A DNA stretch of 64,000 nucleotides. It comes from Hofstenia miamia. Taxonomy: Eukaryota; Xenacoelomorpha; Acoela. The stretch is taken from NCBI GenBank assembly GCA_004352715.1, contig SCFE01000005.1:2573523-2637522 (forward strand), read 5' to 3'. Both the position numbers and the translations under genes were made by a program. This document shows positions 11,617 to 23,694 of this stretch, in pieces; the stretch's first letter is position 1, and each line of letters opens with the position of its first letter. A model generated the notes under the pieces. That model was not told the origin of the DNA. It made no database searches and saw only the letters and a list, made by a program, of their open reading frames with translations.

Positions 11617-14600
11617 GTTAGTTTTGGAGATTTTAGAATTAAAAGTTACGCCATCTTCAGTTTATATCAACAAATTCAATTTTTTGCACTGCCGGTACTT
11701 TTATAATTGACAAAATGTTGACTTTTAGGAATTCCAGGGACATATATTGCACCTAGTTTCAACGGTAGTAAATTATCGAATGGTGGATCCGTGTCTTCCA
11801 CAGGCCATCCTCAATCTTCGTTGCTAAAATCGTCAAATTCGGATCACTATGAAGCGGTTCCTGAAGATATAACTGGATGCAAACGCTTTCAAGGTTAGTT
11901 TACATCATACCAAAACTCGAATTATTGTTATCGTGTTTATACTAATGAGTGTGCCATTGGATACGATGCTATTGGAAATGCCTACAATTTCGATTATCAA
12001 TTTAGCTATATTTTTTCGATAAAATTTTGATTAAACGCTTTGCCTTACTTCTTAACCTTAACCAGCCGTTGTCATTTTAAAACAAACACATCTATTGAAT
12101 GTAATGTTGAACAGTTGTACTAAATTTAATTGCTCTGGCTGAAATTCTTAAAATAATTCAACATTTTTCCTGTTTGTTAAAAGGTTCAAATTCTCGCAAA
12201 ACATAATGTTAAGGTAATCCGAAGGTCGTAAGCCCATGGAAGCAACAACTGTCCTTAAGTGTTTCTTTTTATGGAGATAGACTACCGACGCACATTGAGA
12301 TGTGCTGTGCTCAAAGCTCAGGGTCGTGGCGCTGATAGTTTGTCAGCGTTTAAAATGTTTAATTATCATACGTTGCAAGATATCATATATGCGGGTTGCC
12401 AATGGCAATTGCCCTTCTTTGCCCCCAAACCCTGTATCGACTTGATGCTTTTTTTCGGAATATCAAATTGAAATAAACTATTTTGTGGAAGCTTTTGTTT
12501 TTACAACATTAAAATGTTCCAATTCAGATATTTGTGTTTAGATTATTATCGGCAGATGTGTGAAGTACCACCTTATTATCAACACTTTTTACAGCCACCT
12601 GAGGGTCTTGGATTTAATTGGCACTGCTTAGCTCGCGGAGTTGTTGGTTATCCTGGTGGCAGACTTTGCATTCCAGATTCTGGAATTAGTCTTCTCATCC
12701 CCGAAGGCGCAATTCCCAAAGGAATTCACAAAGAGGTATTTGCTTTATCTATACTTTAAACACTATTAAGTAGTATTGATTCGAGTGTCATTTTGACATC
12801 ATTGATTAGGAACAGTTCTTAACGGATTTCCTATTACTGTACGTATACACATAATTCCTGGCCAACTAATTTTCTATGTCACACTTACGCCTAGAATTCC
12901 AGCTTTAATCAAATTTTGTTTCCTTTTACCGGTCAATTTGACATCATTGATTAGGAACAGTTCTTAACGTATTTCCTATTACTGTACGTATACACATAAT
13001 TCCTGGCCAACTAATTTTCTATGTCACACTTACGCCTAGAATTCCAACTTTAATCAAATTTTGTTTCCTTTTACTGCTTTGATTACAGACTTTCAAGGTT
13101 TTGATCTAATTGAATTTAGGTATATATTGCTGTTCATCGCGAGGCAACGTTATCACCAACCCCACTCAGCAATTCACAGGAAACGCTTCTGAGCCCTGTC
13201 GTTGTTTGCGGTCCTAAGCAGCTGGCATTTACCAAACCCGTAGTATTACACATGCGTCATTCTGCTGAAGATGTTGATAATTGTTGGCTTACTAGCTTTC
13301 GTCATGACGACAACTGGACAGAAATCGCTTCTTGCCAAAATGGAGACATTACTGCCACCACAGGTAAATTTATTTTATTATTTAACACCAACTTTTGATT
13401 ACAGTTTAAGTATATCAATAATTGCCAATAAATGTTTAAGTTCAGTTTTTTATTTTTGCTTAGTTTTCTTTAAACATTGAAATGACTTCTTAGAATGAAT
13501 CGCATTACAATGAGAGAAACTCACTTATTTATTTTAAATCTTCTCTCTTTCTTACAAACTCAACATTTTATTGTCTGTCTTTTTAGGCACTATATTTACA
13601 CAAGATCCTAACGAGCTGTTCGTTATGGTGGATTGGTTAGCGCCGCGATATGCATTGATTGGCACACCAACCAAACCCATGGCTTCAAAACGAATGAGAG
13701 TGGTCGCTTACACTCAAATGATATCAGGGGAAGGAGAAGCTATTGTGCGTGCTTATTGCATAGATGACAATGGTGATGCTATTCAAGTAAGTTATTCATA
13801 ATCTTTATTCACCGCGAGATTATATTGCACAAATTAGAATGAGAATTACATATTTCCCTGCTAAGTTGTAAAGCTTTGAAATAAATTGCAGAAGTGATTT
13901 TGGGATAGAAGGAGTATTATTTACGAAATATCGTTCTCAAATTATAATTTCGTATTTAGAGAGTTGAGGATCTGGAAAGAAACCTCGGTGGGGTCCAGAT
14001 CTGTAAATCATTTGAGTTAACACTGGCCTACATTAAGGATGGCATCATGTTCCAAGTGCAAGACGTTGCGATTGGATGGGACATCATTGTAGAAAATACA
14101 TTCCAAAACATTCCTATTGACTGTTTGTGGGCCAATACAATCAATCCGGTCTACGTATCCTATAGTTTCAGCCGAGTGACTCCAGAGCCACTTTATGAAA
14201 CCTATCTCTCACGCATTGCGGTTTTCATTTCTGGAAAATGTGTGCATTTGATTTCTATTGATCTTAAGCAAAACGAGGTAAGATTTTTGAGTTAATGAAT
14301 AGTCATAATTTTTTAAGCATTACTTTGAAATTTTCCTGATTTTAACTGTATAGTACAATGTCCAAAACTTGTTGAATAAGGACCTAATTTGTCTCTAGTT
14401 AACGCTTTGTTCACACAATTTAAGAATATCTTTTTTGGATCATTTTGCTAAATATTAACTGGATGCGAACGGTTTACAAGTGACACTTTATTTTGACGCA
14501 TATGTTACAATTATCAACACATGATTACGAAATATTATGTTGGATGCCTAAGCACATAAAATATTCCACACTTACTCTGATTTACCCTTTCCAAAAATTG

Positions 14601-15337
14601 TGACATTATGAGTGTCACTCGTCAACCGTTTTGCATCCGGGTAATATTTAGTCATCTATGTAAGTACTTTTTAAAACGATGATTAGTCCAGGTTGGGTAC
14701 GTTTAAACCAATTTACTTTAAACAATGCTTATAAAAATGTTTAAGACAGGTTTTAAAAACGAAAAAAACAGTGTGTATCTATGTTTTTGTTTACTGCTTT
14801 TATTAGCTATTTCAGTTTTACAGTATATATTACTTAAATACATGTATTTTATAAATAATTTTAATGTTCATCCTTTTATGTTTCATTAGTCGCTTCATAT
14901 TTCTTCTTAAGCGGAAACATTAGGCTAGGTGTTTTAATTGCTATATTTCTTCTCAGTTTTAAATCATTCTTATAACTAAGCAACTTGTGCGTTGTTGTCT
15001 AAATTAAATTCTTTAGATAGACGAGAAATCCGAAGCAAGTGACTCACTTCCAACTGCCGTATTCCGCATTTCATCTTCTGTCAGACAGCGTTTGCAAACC
15101 GCTTTGGACAGCAATGACACTTGGCGTAGATTGGCACATCGCTTGGCATTTCCACCAGCGTCTACTGCTTGTCTTGCGACTCACAACAATCCTTCAGAAC
15201 TGCTCCTGGATTTATGGGAGTCACGCCATCGATCAGATAGGGCTGTTTCAGATTTAGTCGGTGCTCTCATATCTCTTAGATTACCCGCTCTTGCCGCATT
15301 ATTGGATCAGGATAGTCGTCATTGGACTTCCATTTAA
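11422..15337 (+). CDS. unc-5: UNC-5-type netrin receptor, transmembrane to C-terminus (5'-partial)
   Basis: Netrin receptor mediating repulsive guidance and, in vertebrates, dependence-receptor signalling; a plasma-membrane protein. Seven exons with clean GT/AG borders and matching phases: 11422-11616, 11729-11893, 12542-12735, 13120-13363, 13587-13786, 13960-14277, 15017-15337. About 544 residues are visible. Order: membrane span, a Ser/Pro-rich linker, ZU5, UPA, death domain, stop at 15335. This is the standard UNC-5 cytoplasmic layout. The first exon starts with two bases completing an upstream codon, so earlier exons must exist. Ig and TSP1 exons were not found upstream, where the sequence is a scrambled repeat mosaic. 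The family call is strong; the missing ectodomain is more likely an assembly or distance problem than true loss. Confidence 0.93.
11729..11893 (+). CDS. unc-5: UNC-5 cytoplasmic linker exon
   Basis: Encodes a Ser/Gly-rich, probably disordered linker (GIPGTYIAPSF ... SLLKSSNSDHYEAVPED ... CKRFQ) between the membrane and ZU5. Phases 1-1 match both neighbouring exons. Confidence 0.85.
12056..12490 (+). mobile_element. TTAA-type MITE copy 2, in a UNC-5 intron
   Basis: Starts with TTAACCTTAACCAGCC (TTAA at 12052-12055) and carries the module GCCCATGGAAGCAA, CACATTGAGATGTGCTGTGC, and CGTTTAAAATG, in the orientation of the copies at 37.7 and 61.3 kb. The right end is decayed near 12490. It lies in the intron between the linker and ZU5 exons. 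Confidence 0.65.
12542..13786 (+). CDS. unc-5: UNC-5 ZU5 domain (exons 12542-12735, 13120-13363, 13587-13786)
   Basis: ZU5 begins at about 12630 with LARGVVGYPGGRLCIPDSGI and SLLIPEGAIPKG, the hallmark of UNC-5 ZU5 (ARG.f...GGRL.IP.SG.SLLIP.GAIP). The next exon gives VYIAVHRE and a long segment with VVVCGPKQLAFTKPVVLHMRH. The third gives GTIFTQDPNELFVMVDWLAP and runs into the ZU5/UPA boundary. ZU5 folds against UPA and the death domain in the closed cytoplasmic form known for UNC5 proteins. Phases 0 and 1 match at both inner introns. Confidence 0.92.
12792..13076. repeat. Tandem duplication, two 145-bp units, in a UNC-5 intron
   Basis: Units 12792-12936 and 12937-13076 share the sequence from TTTGACATCATTGATTAGG to TTTCCTTTTAC with only a few substitutions. 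A recent intronic tandem duplication, or an assembly artefact. Confidence 0.85.
13960..14277 (+). CDS. unc-5: UNC-5 UPA domain exon
   Basis: A 106-codon phase 0-0 exon starting RVEDLERNLGGVQICKSFEL, with DGIMFQVQDVAIGWD and FSRVTPEPLYETYLSRIAVF. This corresponds to the UPA (UNC5-PIDD-ankyrin) domain between ZU5 and death domain. Confidence 0.9.
15017..15337 (+). CDS. unc-5: UNC-5 death domain, terminal exon
   Basis: Encodes LQTALDSNDTWRRLAHRLAF (death-domain helices 1-2 with the W..LA..L pattern), then NNPSELLLDLWESRH (the S..ELL..WE motif) and the last helix DLVGALISLRLPALAALL, ending WTSI and stop. Confidence 0.92.
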   Translation: MDEKSEASDSLPTAVFRISSSVRQRLQTALDSNDTWRRLAHRLAFPPASTACLATHNNPSELLLDLWESRHRSDRAVSDLVGALISLRLPALAALLDQDSRHWTSI

Positions 15338-15712
15338 AGTATGATAACTAGGTTGTTTGAAGTTCTCTACATGCCTATATCGAAAACTAAGTAAAAATTT
15401 ATTTAAAATGTAATTTTCCTAAGTGCTGAATAATAGGTTAAATCACTATATTCTTGAAAATTTTTAATATATATTTTGATTCATTTTAATATTATTTGAA
15501 TTTTTCCAAATTTATTGAAATATTTTAAATATTTTAGAATCAGAAAACTAATGAAGAAATGTGTCTAAATATCAGTTGAAGTAAGATCCGTTATTTTAGA
15601 TTCACTTGATGCGATGTGGCCTGTTCGCTTTTCATAATTCTACTTCGTTGAAACACATGGATGATATTGTTCGAAGAACTTAGAAGTCGATTTTCAAATT
15701 CTTGCAATTTTG

Positions 15713-15718
15713 AATAAA
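15713..15718 (+). promoter_or_regulatory. Candidate poly(A) signal for UNC-5
   Basis: AATAAA about 375 bp after the UNC-5 stop. Other near-matches occur in this AT-rich stretch, so the choice is tentative. Confidence 0.3.
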
Positions 15719-17399
15719 TTTTTGCTAATTTTGTAATTCGGAATTCATTAAATCAAAATCAAATTTTTGATAATTTTATAGTATATTCATTTTTAATTGC
15801 TGATTTTTATTCATACAGATTATATACGTGCTTACACTTCGATATATTGGCCTGTTCGTTGTCAACATTTTCACAGGATGTGTTTTCCGAATATAAATAA
15901 ATTCTTAAAATATGTTCAAAATTTATGTTATCTAAAATCTATTTATTCAACTAAAATTTAATTACAAAGTTATCAACAAATTTGCTACATTATGAATATA
16001 TGTATAAATTTGTTTACAAAATTAATCATACAAAGAAAGGAAGAGAACCAGTAGCAAAACAAAAAAATATCAAATTTTAATAAAAATTTGTGTTTTCAGC
16101 ATTGATAGTTTATTGAAACAGATGGCAAGCACTGAAATAGGGGGAAGTTATGAGGAAAGCGCTACCCGCTGAATGATCAAAGATATTTGCTCAAAAAATA
16201 GTCTGATTTTGTTCGAAATTACGGTATATGAATTTAACAAGGTCTTTGCATAATTTTTTAAACACATTCTTAGAGAAATGCTTAATGTATTCTATTGGGA
16301 AAAGGTTTTTCTGAAAACAAAAACAAGTTGCTTAATGATATTTGTAATTATTTATATAACATTTAGTAGTCTTCTCGTGGAGATCGCAACTAATGATAAT
16401 AACTAGGCGCGTAAAAGCAATTTTTTGTTGTCGAAAATATTGCAAAGTTTATTTAGACATAAAAACACAAATTTTGCAAATGCTTAGTATGGCATTAACG
16501 TCAAAATTTTTTTGAAATATTGTATGTCAATATTTCATCCTTGGGTCAAGATAAGGTTGAAATCGTAAATTTAATTAGTAAACTTCTATATTTTTTGTGA
16601 AAATGCTTATCTTTTCTTAAATTTCAATCAAACTAAAGGAGCGATTAAGTAATGTGAAAGACTTGATCGCGATGCTTAGCGAAAACATTGCAATCAATTC
16701 ACCAAATACAGTTGGATTTATTCGTCTAGCTTGATGTTGTATTTTTGGGTTTACTTCCGATGGTGAGGCATTAAGAAATTAAGAGAATGATCTTGAGCAA
16801 ATACAGATATATATATACAAAGTTTGGATGATAAATGTCGCCGTATAAATTTGATTCGGACTGCATTTTCACTAGAACCGTTAATAATGCGATTACATCT
16901 GAAAAATAAAAATTGAGTTTATCATTCAATCTAACAAATACTGGTGCGGAATAATCTAACACTTAAAATGAATGCATCAAATACAGTTTGTAGAATTTAT
17001 GTGTCTCAAATATTTCTTACTAAACAATGTTTTATCACATGTAAATAATACTTTATAACATGTTTTAGGAATATTACGAGAAAGTGCAACCAATTGGATG
17101 TAACAAAATAAACTGCTCCATTTAGTACTATATTTTGGTCTCAAAAAGTGAAGTGAATCTGTAAGGGACACAACAAAAATTGAAGTCGTGGTTAAAATTA
17201 TCCAAAACAAATTTTCATTCGAATGGCTAACAATAGATAAAATATACGTCGTTTAGGAATCTGGAATGAACTCAACTTGATATTGAAATATTTTCATGAC
17301 TTCCAAGAACATTGGTTGATCTACAAAAGCTCAAAAGGTATAATTTACCCGAAATTCAAACAAAGAATAAAAAACACTAATAGACTAAATTAGTAAATT
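15719..17399. other. Intergenic, no gene seen
   Basis: Plain AT-rich sequence between the convergent UNC-5 and receptor genes. Minus-strand open frames at 16771-16962 and 16977-17210 have hydrophobic, AT-driven composition and no recognisable motif. I saw no exon of either neighbouring gene. Confidence 0.4.
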
Positions 17400-18660
17400 A
17401 AATGAGCCAGCTCAGACACTTCAAAGACCGTCAACACCTATTAAATTTATGCAGCAGCACTTAAATCACCAGCACCACTTACACCCACCGAGGTTGAAAA
17501 ACTCAGAAACTTTTTAAGACTTTTCTAATCATGGTAAGTTTTTTAATATTTTTAATATCTATTGGGCTATGGCAAATTTTTCGTCTAATGTCCATGTTAT
17601 ACAATAATTGCGCCAGAGCATTCTATATAATTTTAATTTTTGCTAATATAAAATGTAACTTTACTTTTGCAAATTCATCTCAAGGCTTTAAGTTCTTAGT
17701 CAATACAAAAATTCTCAAAACCATTTAAATTTATCGGTCTTATTGTTCTTCCAATTTTTTCCCATCTGAGCTATTTCTATTTACTATAATAAATAATATA
17801 TTGACAAAACAATATTTTCTCTAATTCAATAAGTTATTATTATTGACCGGAATCTAACCTAATCCTGGTCTTATCAGACCAATCAAAGTAAATGTGTAAT
17901 ATTTACACAAGAAAAGCGTATAACAAATATTCCCGTCTTGAATTTCAAACTATCTTTTTTCAAAAAGTTAAATGGGACTTTATAAATAATTTACTAAATA
18001 AAAAACAAAGAAAAAATTTAAAAAATTAAGTATAAAGGAAAGATAGTCACTAACAATAAGGACATGATTAACATATTTAATGAAGTATTTGGCAACTTAC
18101 GCAATTATAATGGCCTAAATACTCATTTTGATAGCAATGAAATGCAACCTATAACCCCGTCTTTCACTTTCAGATATGTTACTAATGTAGAAATGATCAA
18201 ATCTATCCAATCTTTAAAGAATAAATCTAACGGCCCCTCTATGATTCTATCTTGGTATCTAAAAATTGCTCTAGATATAATAGCTGAACCCCTTTGTTAC
18301 ATTATAAATGCATTCATTAAACATTCGGTTTTTCCTGACCAATTAAAATTGGCAAATATTACACCATTATTTAAAAAAGATGACCCAAAAGATTGTTTGA
18401 ACTATAGACCTATTTCTGTTACATCACCAATTGTAAGATTTTTGAACAACTTCTTTTTAATCAAATTAACAAACATTTATGTAAACATAATCTGTATTCC
18501 CAAAATCAAAATGGTTTTCGTAAGTATTATTTATCTACTAATGATGCTTTATTAACAGCTACAGAACATTGGAGAAATAGTATCAATTTAGATGAGTTTT
18601 CAGTAGTTGCATGTTTAGATTTATCAAAGGCGTTTGATTCTATAAACCACGAAATTTTTT
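17400..18660 (+). mobile_element. LINE copy A: 5' region and RT N-terminal part, endonuclease missing
   Basis: A stretch reading SPAPLTPTEVEKLRNFLRLF near 17460-17520 may be the end of ORF1. The 367 bp at 17524-17890 recur at 23695-24061. From about 17960 the polyprotein continues (FINNLLNKKQRKNLK), and an open frame at 18064-18555 encodes the early RT region: NIFNEVFGN, SIQSLKNKSNGPS, FPDQLKLANITPLFKKDD, LNYRPISV. A frameshift near 18500 leads to DEFSVVACLDLSKAFDSINH, RT motif A, cut by the gap at 18661. The endonuclease portion present in copy B is deleted at the junction at 17890. Dead copy. Confidence 0.8.
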
Positions 18661-19660
18661 NNNNNNNNNNNNNNNNNNNNNNNNNNNNNNNNNNNNNNNN
18701 NNNNNNNNNNNNNNNNNNNNNNNNNNNNNNNNNNNNNNNNNNNNNNNNNNNNNNNNNNNNNNNNNNNNNNNNNNNNNNNNNNNNNNNNNNNNNNNNNNNN
18801 NNNNNNNNNNNNNNNNNNNNNNNNNNNNNNNNNNNNNNNNNNNNNNNNNNNNNNNNNNNNNNNNNNNNNNNNNNNNNNNNNNNNNNNNNNNNNNNNNNNN
18901 NNNNNNNNNNNNNNNNNNNNNNNNNNNNNNNNNNNNNNNNNNNNNNNNNNNNNNNNNNNNNNNNNNNNNNNNNNNNNNNNNNNNNNNNNNNNNNNNNNNN
19001 NNNNNNNNNNNNNNNNNNNNNNNNNNNNNNNNNNNNNNNNNNNNNNNNNNNNNNNNNNNNNNNNNNNNNNNNNNNNNNNNNNNNNNNNNNNNNNNNNNNN
19101 NNNNNNNNNNNNNNNNNNNNNNNNNNNNNNNNNNNNNNNNNNNNNNNNNNNNNNNNNNNNNNNNNNNNNNNNNNNNNNNNNNNNNNNNNNNNNNNNNNNN
19201 NNNNNNNNNNNNNNNNNNNNNNNNNNNNNNNNNNNNNNNNNNNNNNNNNNNNNNNNNNNNNNNNNNNNNNNNNNNNNNNNNNNNNNNNNNNNNNNNNNNN
19301 NNNNNNNNNNNNNNNNNNNNNNNNNNNNNNNNNNNNNNNNNNNNNNNNNNNNNNNNNNNNNNNNNNNNNNNNNNNNNNNNNNNNNNNNNNNNNNNNNNNN
19401 NNNNNNNNNNNNNNNNNNNNNNNNNNNNNNNNNNNNNNNNNNNNNNNNNNNNNNNNNNNNNNNNNNNNNNNNNNNNNNNNNNNNNNNNNNNNNNNNNNNN
19501 NNNNNNNNNNNNNNNNNNNNNNNNNNNNNNNNNNNNNNNNNNNNNNNNNNNNNNNNNNNNNNNNNNNNNNNNNNNNNNNNNNNNNNNNNNNNNNNNNNNN
19601 NNNNNNNNNNNNNNNNNNNNNNNNNNNNNNNNNNNNNNNNNNNNNNNNNNNNNNNNNNNN
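18661..19660. other. Assembly gap, exactly 1000 N
   Basis: A run of exactly 1000 N is normally an arbitrary-size scaffold gap. It separates LINE copy A from block A of the repeat mosaic. Confidence 0.95.
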
Positions 19661-20551
19661 GTTATTTATTAGGGCCATTTGAAACTTGAGAAGGGTCTAA
19701 GGATTCTAGGAGAGAATCTTTTCTTTCAGAGCACCTCTTAGGAAATTATACTCAAGGTCAAATCAGGTGACCGGGCAGGCCGCAGCTCTCTAGATGACCG
19801 TTCTTCACGACGTTCTTTCACTTCCGTCATTTGCTCGTCATTATTGCAAAAGGCATGTTCCACTAAAAATACGTGCTGTTTAACCGTCAGGACCATCTTT
19901 CACTTCAGTGAAGCTAAGTAATTATCCGACACCCTTTATTATAGTGGGCCGTGCTTATATGATATTTTCATTAATAAAAATTCTGGGATATATTTAACCA
20001 ATGCGCACCACACAAAAAACACCAATTTCTGTAATAAGAGGTCTCATGTTACGATTTCTAAATTTGGAAGGTGAGAGTTAAAAAGCATTTCTTATAAAAT
20101 TTCTATTTGTTCTCGACAATTGAAATTTGGATTTATTTTCTACTGAAATAATTCGAATAATATTTAATGGAAATGTAAATGATTATCTCAGTGAAAAATA
20201 CATTCCTTTAATTGGCAATCTATCAAAGAAAGCTCAGTGGAGTACGAAAGGGGTGCATTGGGGAATGTCCCTTCAGTGTTTCAACATTGATATTTGATGG
20301 TTTGAAATCGAAATTTGTCTGTAACAATTTAAAGAATGTTGAATACTAATGTGTAGGATTCATTTTTCAGTGTCTATTTTTCCAATATACTGAAAATTTC
20401 GCGGGACTCTGTTATTGAGTTTTGCTAGCAAACCATGTTTACAATACGTATTAAAACTAGCACATTTGGAACTATCAATACCATGTATTGACCTATTGTA
20501 TAGAAGAGACATGGTGGAATGCCCCCATCAACATTGATTTTGATTGATTAA

Positions 20552-21362
20552 ATCAAAAATGATTTAGTAAAAATTAATAAAATAATAATAATGTATATGG
20601 TGAGATTCATTTTCAGGGTTTTTTTAATATTTTGAGAATTTTAGGGGCGTCTCCCCGCAAAGGCAGAAAGCAGTTTGAAATTCTTGAGGTCACTGTAGCA
20701 TCACTTCTATTATTAAAATTTCATTCGTGTCGAATCGGAGGAAAAGAATTTTGCAGCTGTGTTTCTGCATTTCATTTTTTGATAGTTTACACTTTTTATT
20801 TGCGTGCGAACAAGGCCCCATCGTTTAAACTTAAAATTTTAAAACCTGCAGGTACTAGATTATTTTTTACAAATAACTGTAAAAAGTTTAGAACTGTTTA
20901 GCCTTATCTTATTACATCTCTCATCAATATTAATTTTTTACTGACAGTAGGAATGGCTGCTGCTGCAAAGGTGTGATAATGTAGGATCTTCCTCAGTATA
21001 AGGCGTTAAACTATTTGATCTATGTCGTTTTAATTTATTTGCAATAAGGATTTCTGATGAATTCGAGGGAAGCGGTAATAACTACTGTTCATATGTGTTA
21101 TTCGATGACTACGATTTAATATTTTGAGACAATCAAGAGCAAAATAGATTTGGGGGATTTTGGAATTGAGAGTGGCAACAGGTATCCAAAAGAATCCAAT
21201 AAATCCCCTCAACAAGTGTTACGTACTATCATCAATTTGTGATGAAATCCAAAGAATAATTTGGAACTAACTAGTTGACCAAATCAGTAATTTTTTTAGT
21301 TGTTTTATCTTGGAATCGTGCGGATCTTCAATGCTGTATTTACAAAGTAGGCAATACAAATG
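20552..21362. other. Block X, found only in copy 2
   Basis: An 0.8-kb stretch absent from copy 1. A plus-strand open frame from about 20645, after a possible acceptor GAATTTTAG, begins GASPRKGRKQFEILEVTVAS and contains CRIGGKEFCSC before turning AT-driven. I do not recognise it. A minus-strand frame at 21030-21215 has no motif. Confidence 0.3.
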
Positions 21363-21945
21363 TTAATATAAAGGACTACAATCAATATTTCAATTGATGC
21401 CATTGTTAACAGCATCAACTTTGATTCAATTGAACCTAAGTGCATGCATATTCCAGTTAGTGTCGTTTATTATTTAAAAACAATCGTGTTAATAAATAAT
21501 AAATTAGTTTAGTTTTTATGTAAAGTAAATTTTGTTGTTCACCCTTTGACTAGCACTACTCAATTACTGTTATCGTACATGTATGCTTAATTGTATTCTT
21601 TTGTTCAAATATTAGCAGACATTAGCCGCAGACAGGAGAAAACCTGTAGCATCTGTTAGTAGGCATGATGAAAAGACTTTGGAGTTGGGTATGAATAAAT
21701 GATGAGTGTTGACTTTCGTCCCTTTGACATTCGTAGGTTAAATTTTCAAACGCTCTCCATTTCTAGTTTATTTTCAATTGTTTCCATCATTTTAAACTAA
21801 TATAAGAAATTTCTCCTTTTAAAAATATATAATTTTCCTTACGAAGAAAATTTTAAACATGTCATAAATTACTCAATTTTGAAAATGTTCTTTCCAAACA
21901 TCTGGAGACTCATTTTTGTATAACCAAAGCGGTTAAACATAAATC

Positions 21946-22450
21946 TCAAATCGTGTCCTGCGGAAAGGCCTTCCTTGTAGCTGCTTTCTGCAGCATTTGC
22001 AATTCAAATGGTAATCGATTAGTGGTTGGCATTAATTCTTCCATCATCGTTTTATCCTGGAATTTCATCAATAGACTCCAGTTCTTTGTGAAACTACTTT
22101 CTTGATGTTTATTTTTTTTATTAAGAGAACACACATTTTGACCTTCTTAAAATACTACTGATCTCAAGTAAAAAAATTTTAGAAGTAGCTAATAAAATGA
22201 GACGCAATGAAGCTCATAAGCCTCAATGAAAGTATCTACTTCTTTTCTGTTTATTTCAAATAGCAAATGCGGCTCCTTCCGTATTTGGATGTATAACATT
22301 GCTGTAACTTCTTCACAGTCACAATCGCCTTAGCAAATTTGAATAAAGAGGTGATTCATTACTAAAATTCACTATCCGAAAGACGCTAGTGAAATTTCAA
22401 ACTCGGTTTCTGTGAGCTGATATGCCTGGAACTTTGGTGTTAATGTTCTC
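21946..22450 (-). other. Unidentified coding-like stretches, copy 2
   Basis: Same minus-strand stretches as at 8.3-9.2 kb. Here the segment before KTMMEELMP reads KNWSLLMKFQ without the TGA seen in copy 1, so copy 2 is the less damaged one. Product unknown. Confidence 0.3.
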
Positions 22451-22694
22451 ACGGGTCTCACGTCACCAATGTATTTAAAATTTTGTATTTATTGATGAAA
22501 ACTATTCGATGTCACAATAAAATCTGACAACGCGCACCAATTAATCCCAAAAAATTTTTAATACAGTATTCCCTTGCTATTCGCAGGGGTTACGTTCTTT
22601 ACTCCCCCACGAATAGCAAAAACCCGCGAATATTGGATGCAGTTTTTAAACGTCTATGTATGATATTATATACGGTACTAAATGCTTCCCAAAC

Positions 22695-23694
22695 NNNNNN
22701 NNNNNNNNNNNNNNNNNNNNNNNNNNNNNNNNNNNNNNNNNNNNNNNNNNNNNNNNNNNNNNNNNNNNNNNNNNNNNNNNNNNNNNNNNNNNNNNNNNNN
22801 NNNNNNNNNNNNNNNNNNNNNNNNNNNNNNNNNNNNNNNNNNNNNNNNNNNNNNNNNNNNNNNNNNNNNNNNNNNNNNNNNNNNNNNNNNNNNNNNNNNN
22901 NNNNNNNNNNNNNNNNNNNNNNNNNNNNNNNNNNNNNNNNNNNNNNNNNNNNNNNNNNNNNNNNNNNNNNNNNNNNNNNNNNNNNNNNNNNNNNNNNNNN
23001 NNNNNNNNNNNNNNNNNNNNNNNNNNNNNNNNNNNNNNNNNNNNNNNNNNNNNNNNNNNNNNNNNNNNNNNNNNNNNNNNNNNNNNNNNNNNNNNNNNNN
23101 NNNNNNNNNNNNNNNNNNNNNNNNNNNNNNNNNNNNNNNNNNNNNNNNNNNNNNNNNNNNNNNNNNNNNNNNNNNNNNNNNNNNNNNNNNNNNNNNNNNN
23201 NNNNNNNNNNNNNNNNNNNNNNNNNNNNNNNNNNNNNNNNNNNNNNNNNNNNNNNNNNNNNNNNNNNNNNNNNNNNNNNNNNNNNNNNNNNNNNNNNNNN
23301 NNNNNNNNNNNNNNNNNNNNNNNNNNNNNNNNNNNNNNNNNNNNNNNNNNNNNNNNNNNNNNNNNNNNNNNNNNNNNNNNNNNNNNNNNNNNNNNNNNNN
23401 NNNNNNNNNNNNNNNNNNNNNNNNNNNNNNNNNNNNNNNNNNNNNNNNNNNNNNNNNNNNNNNNNNNNNNNNNNNNNNNNNNNNNNNNNNNNNNNNNNNN
23501 NNNNNNNNNNNNNNNNNNNNNNNNNNNNNNNNNNNNNNNNNNNNNNNNNNNNNNNNNNNNNNNNNNNNNNNNNNNNNNNNNNNNNNNNNNNNNNNNNNNN
23601 NNNNNNNNNNNNNNNNNNNNNNNNNNNNNNNNNNNNNNNNNNNNNNNNNNNNNNNNNNNNNNNNNNNNNNNNNNNNNNNNNNNNNNNNNNNNNN
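22695..23694. other. Assembly gap, exactly 1000 N
   Basis: Arbitrary-size scaffold gap between the repeat block and LINE copy B. All long open frames that run through it are artefacts. Confidence 0.95.

Larger units (their letters stand above)
19661..22694. repeat. Repeat block copy 2 (A-B-X-E-C-preD-D order)
   Basis: Nearly identical to parts of 6199-10368, but co-linear and without internal repetition: partial A plus B 19661-20551, unique X 20552-21362, E 21363-21600, C 21601-22010, pre-D 22011-22562, and the start of the TIR element at 22563-22694, cut by a gap. This is probably the true arrangement, of which the 6-10 kb region is a shuffled version. Confidence 0.75.

Noticed and set aside
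12259-12471. 70-codon open frame in a UNC-5 intron
   Set aside because: It lies inside a TTAA-type MITE copy and has no splice phase fitting the gene.
20632-20901. 89-codon frame in block X as a gene
   Set aside because: Only its first third is protein-like; the rest is AT-driven and no partner exon was seen.
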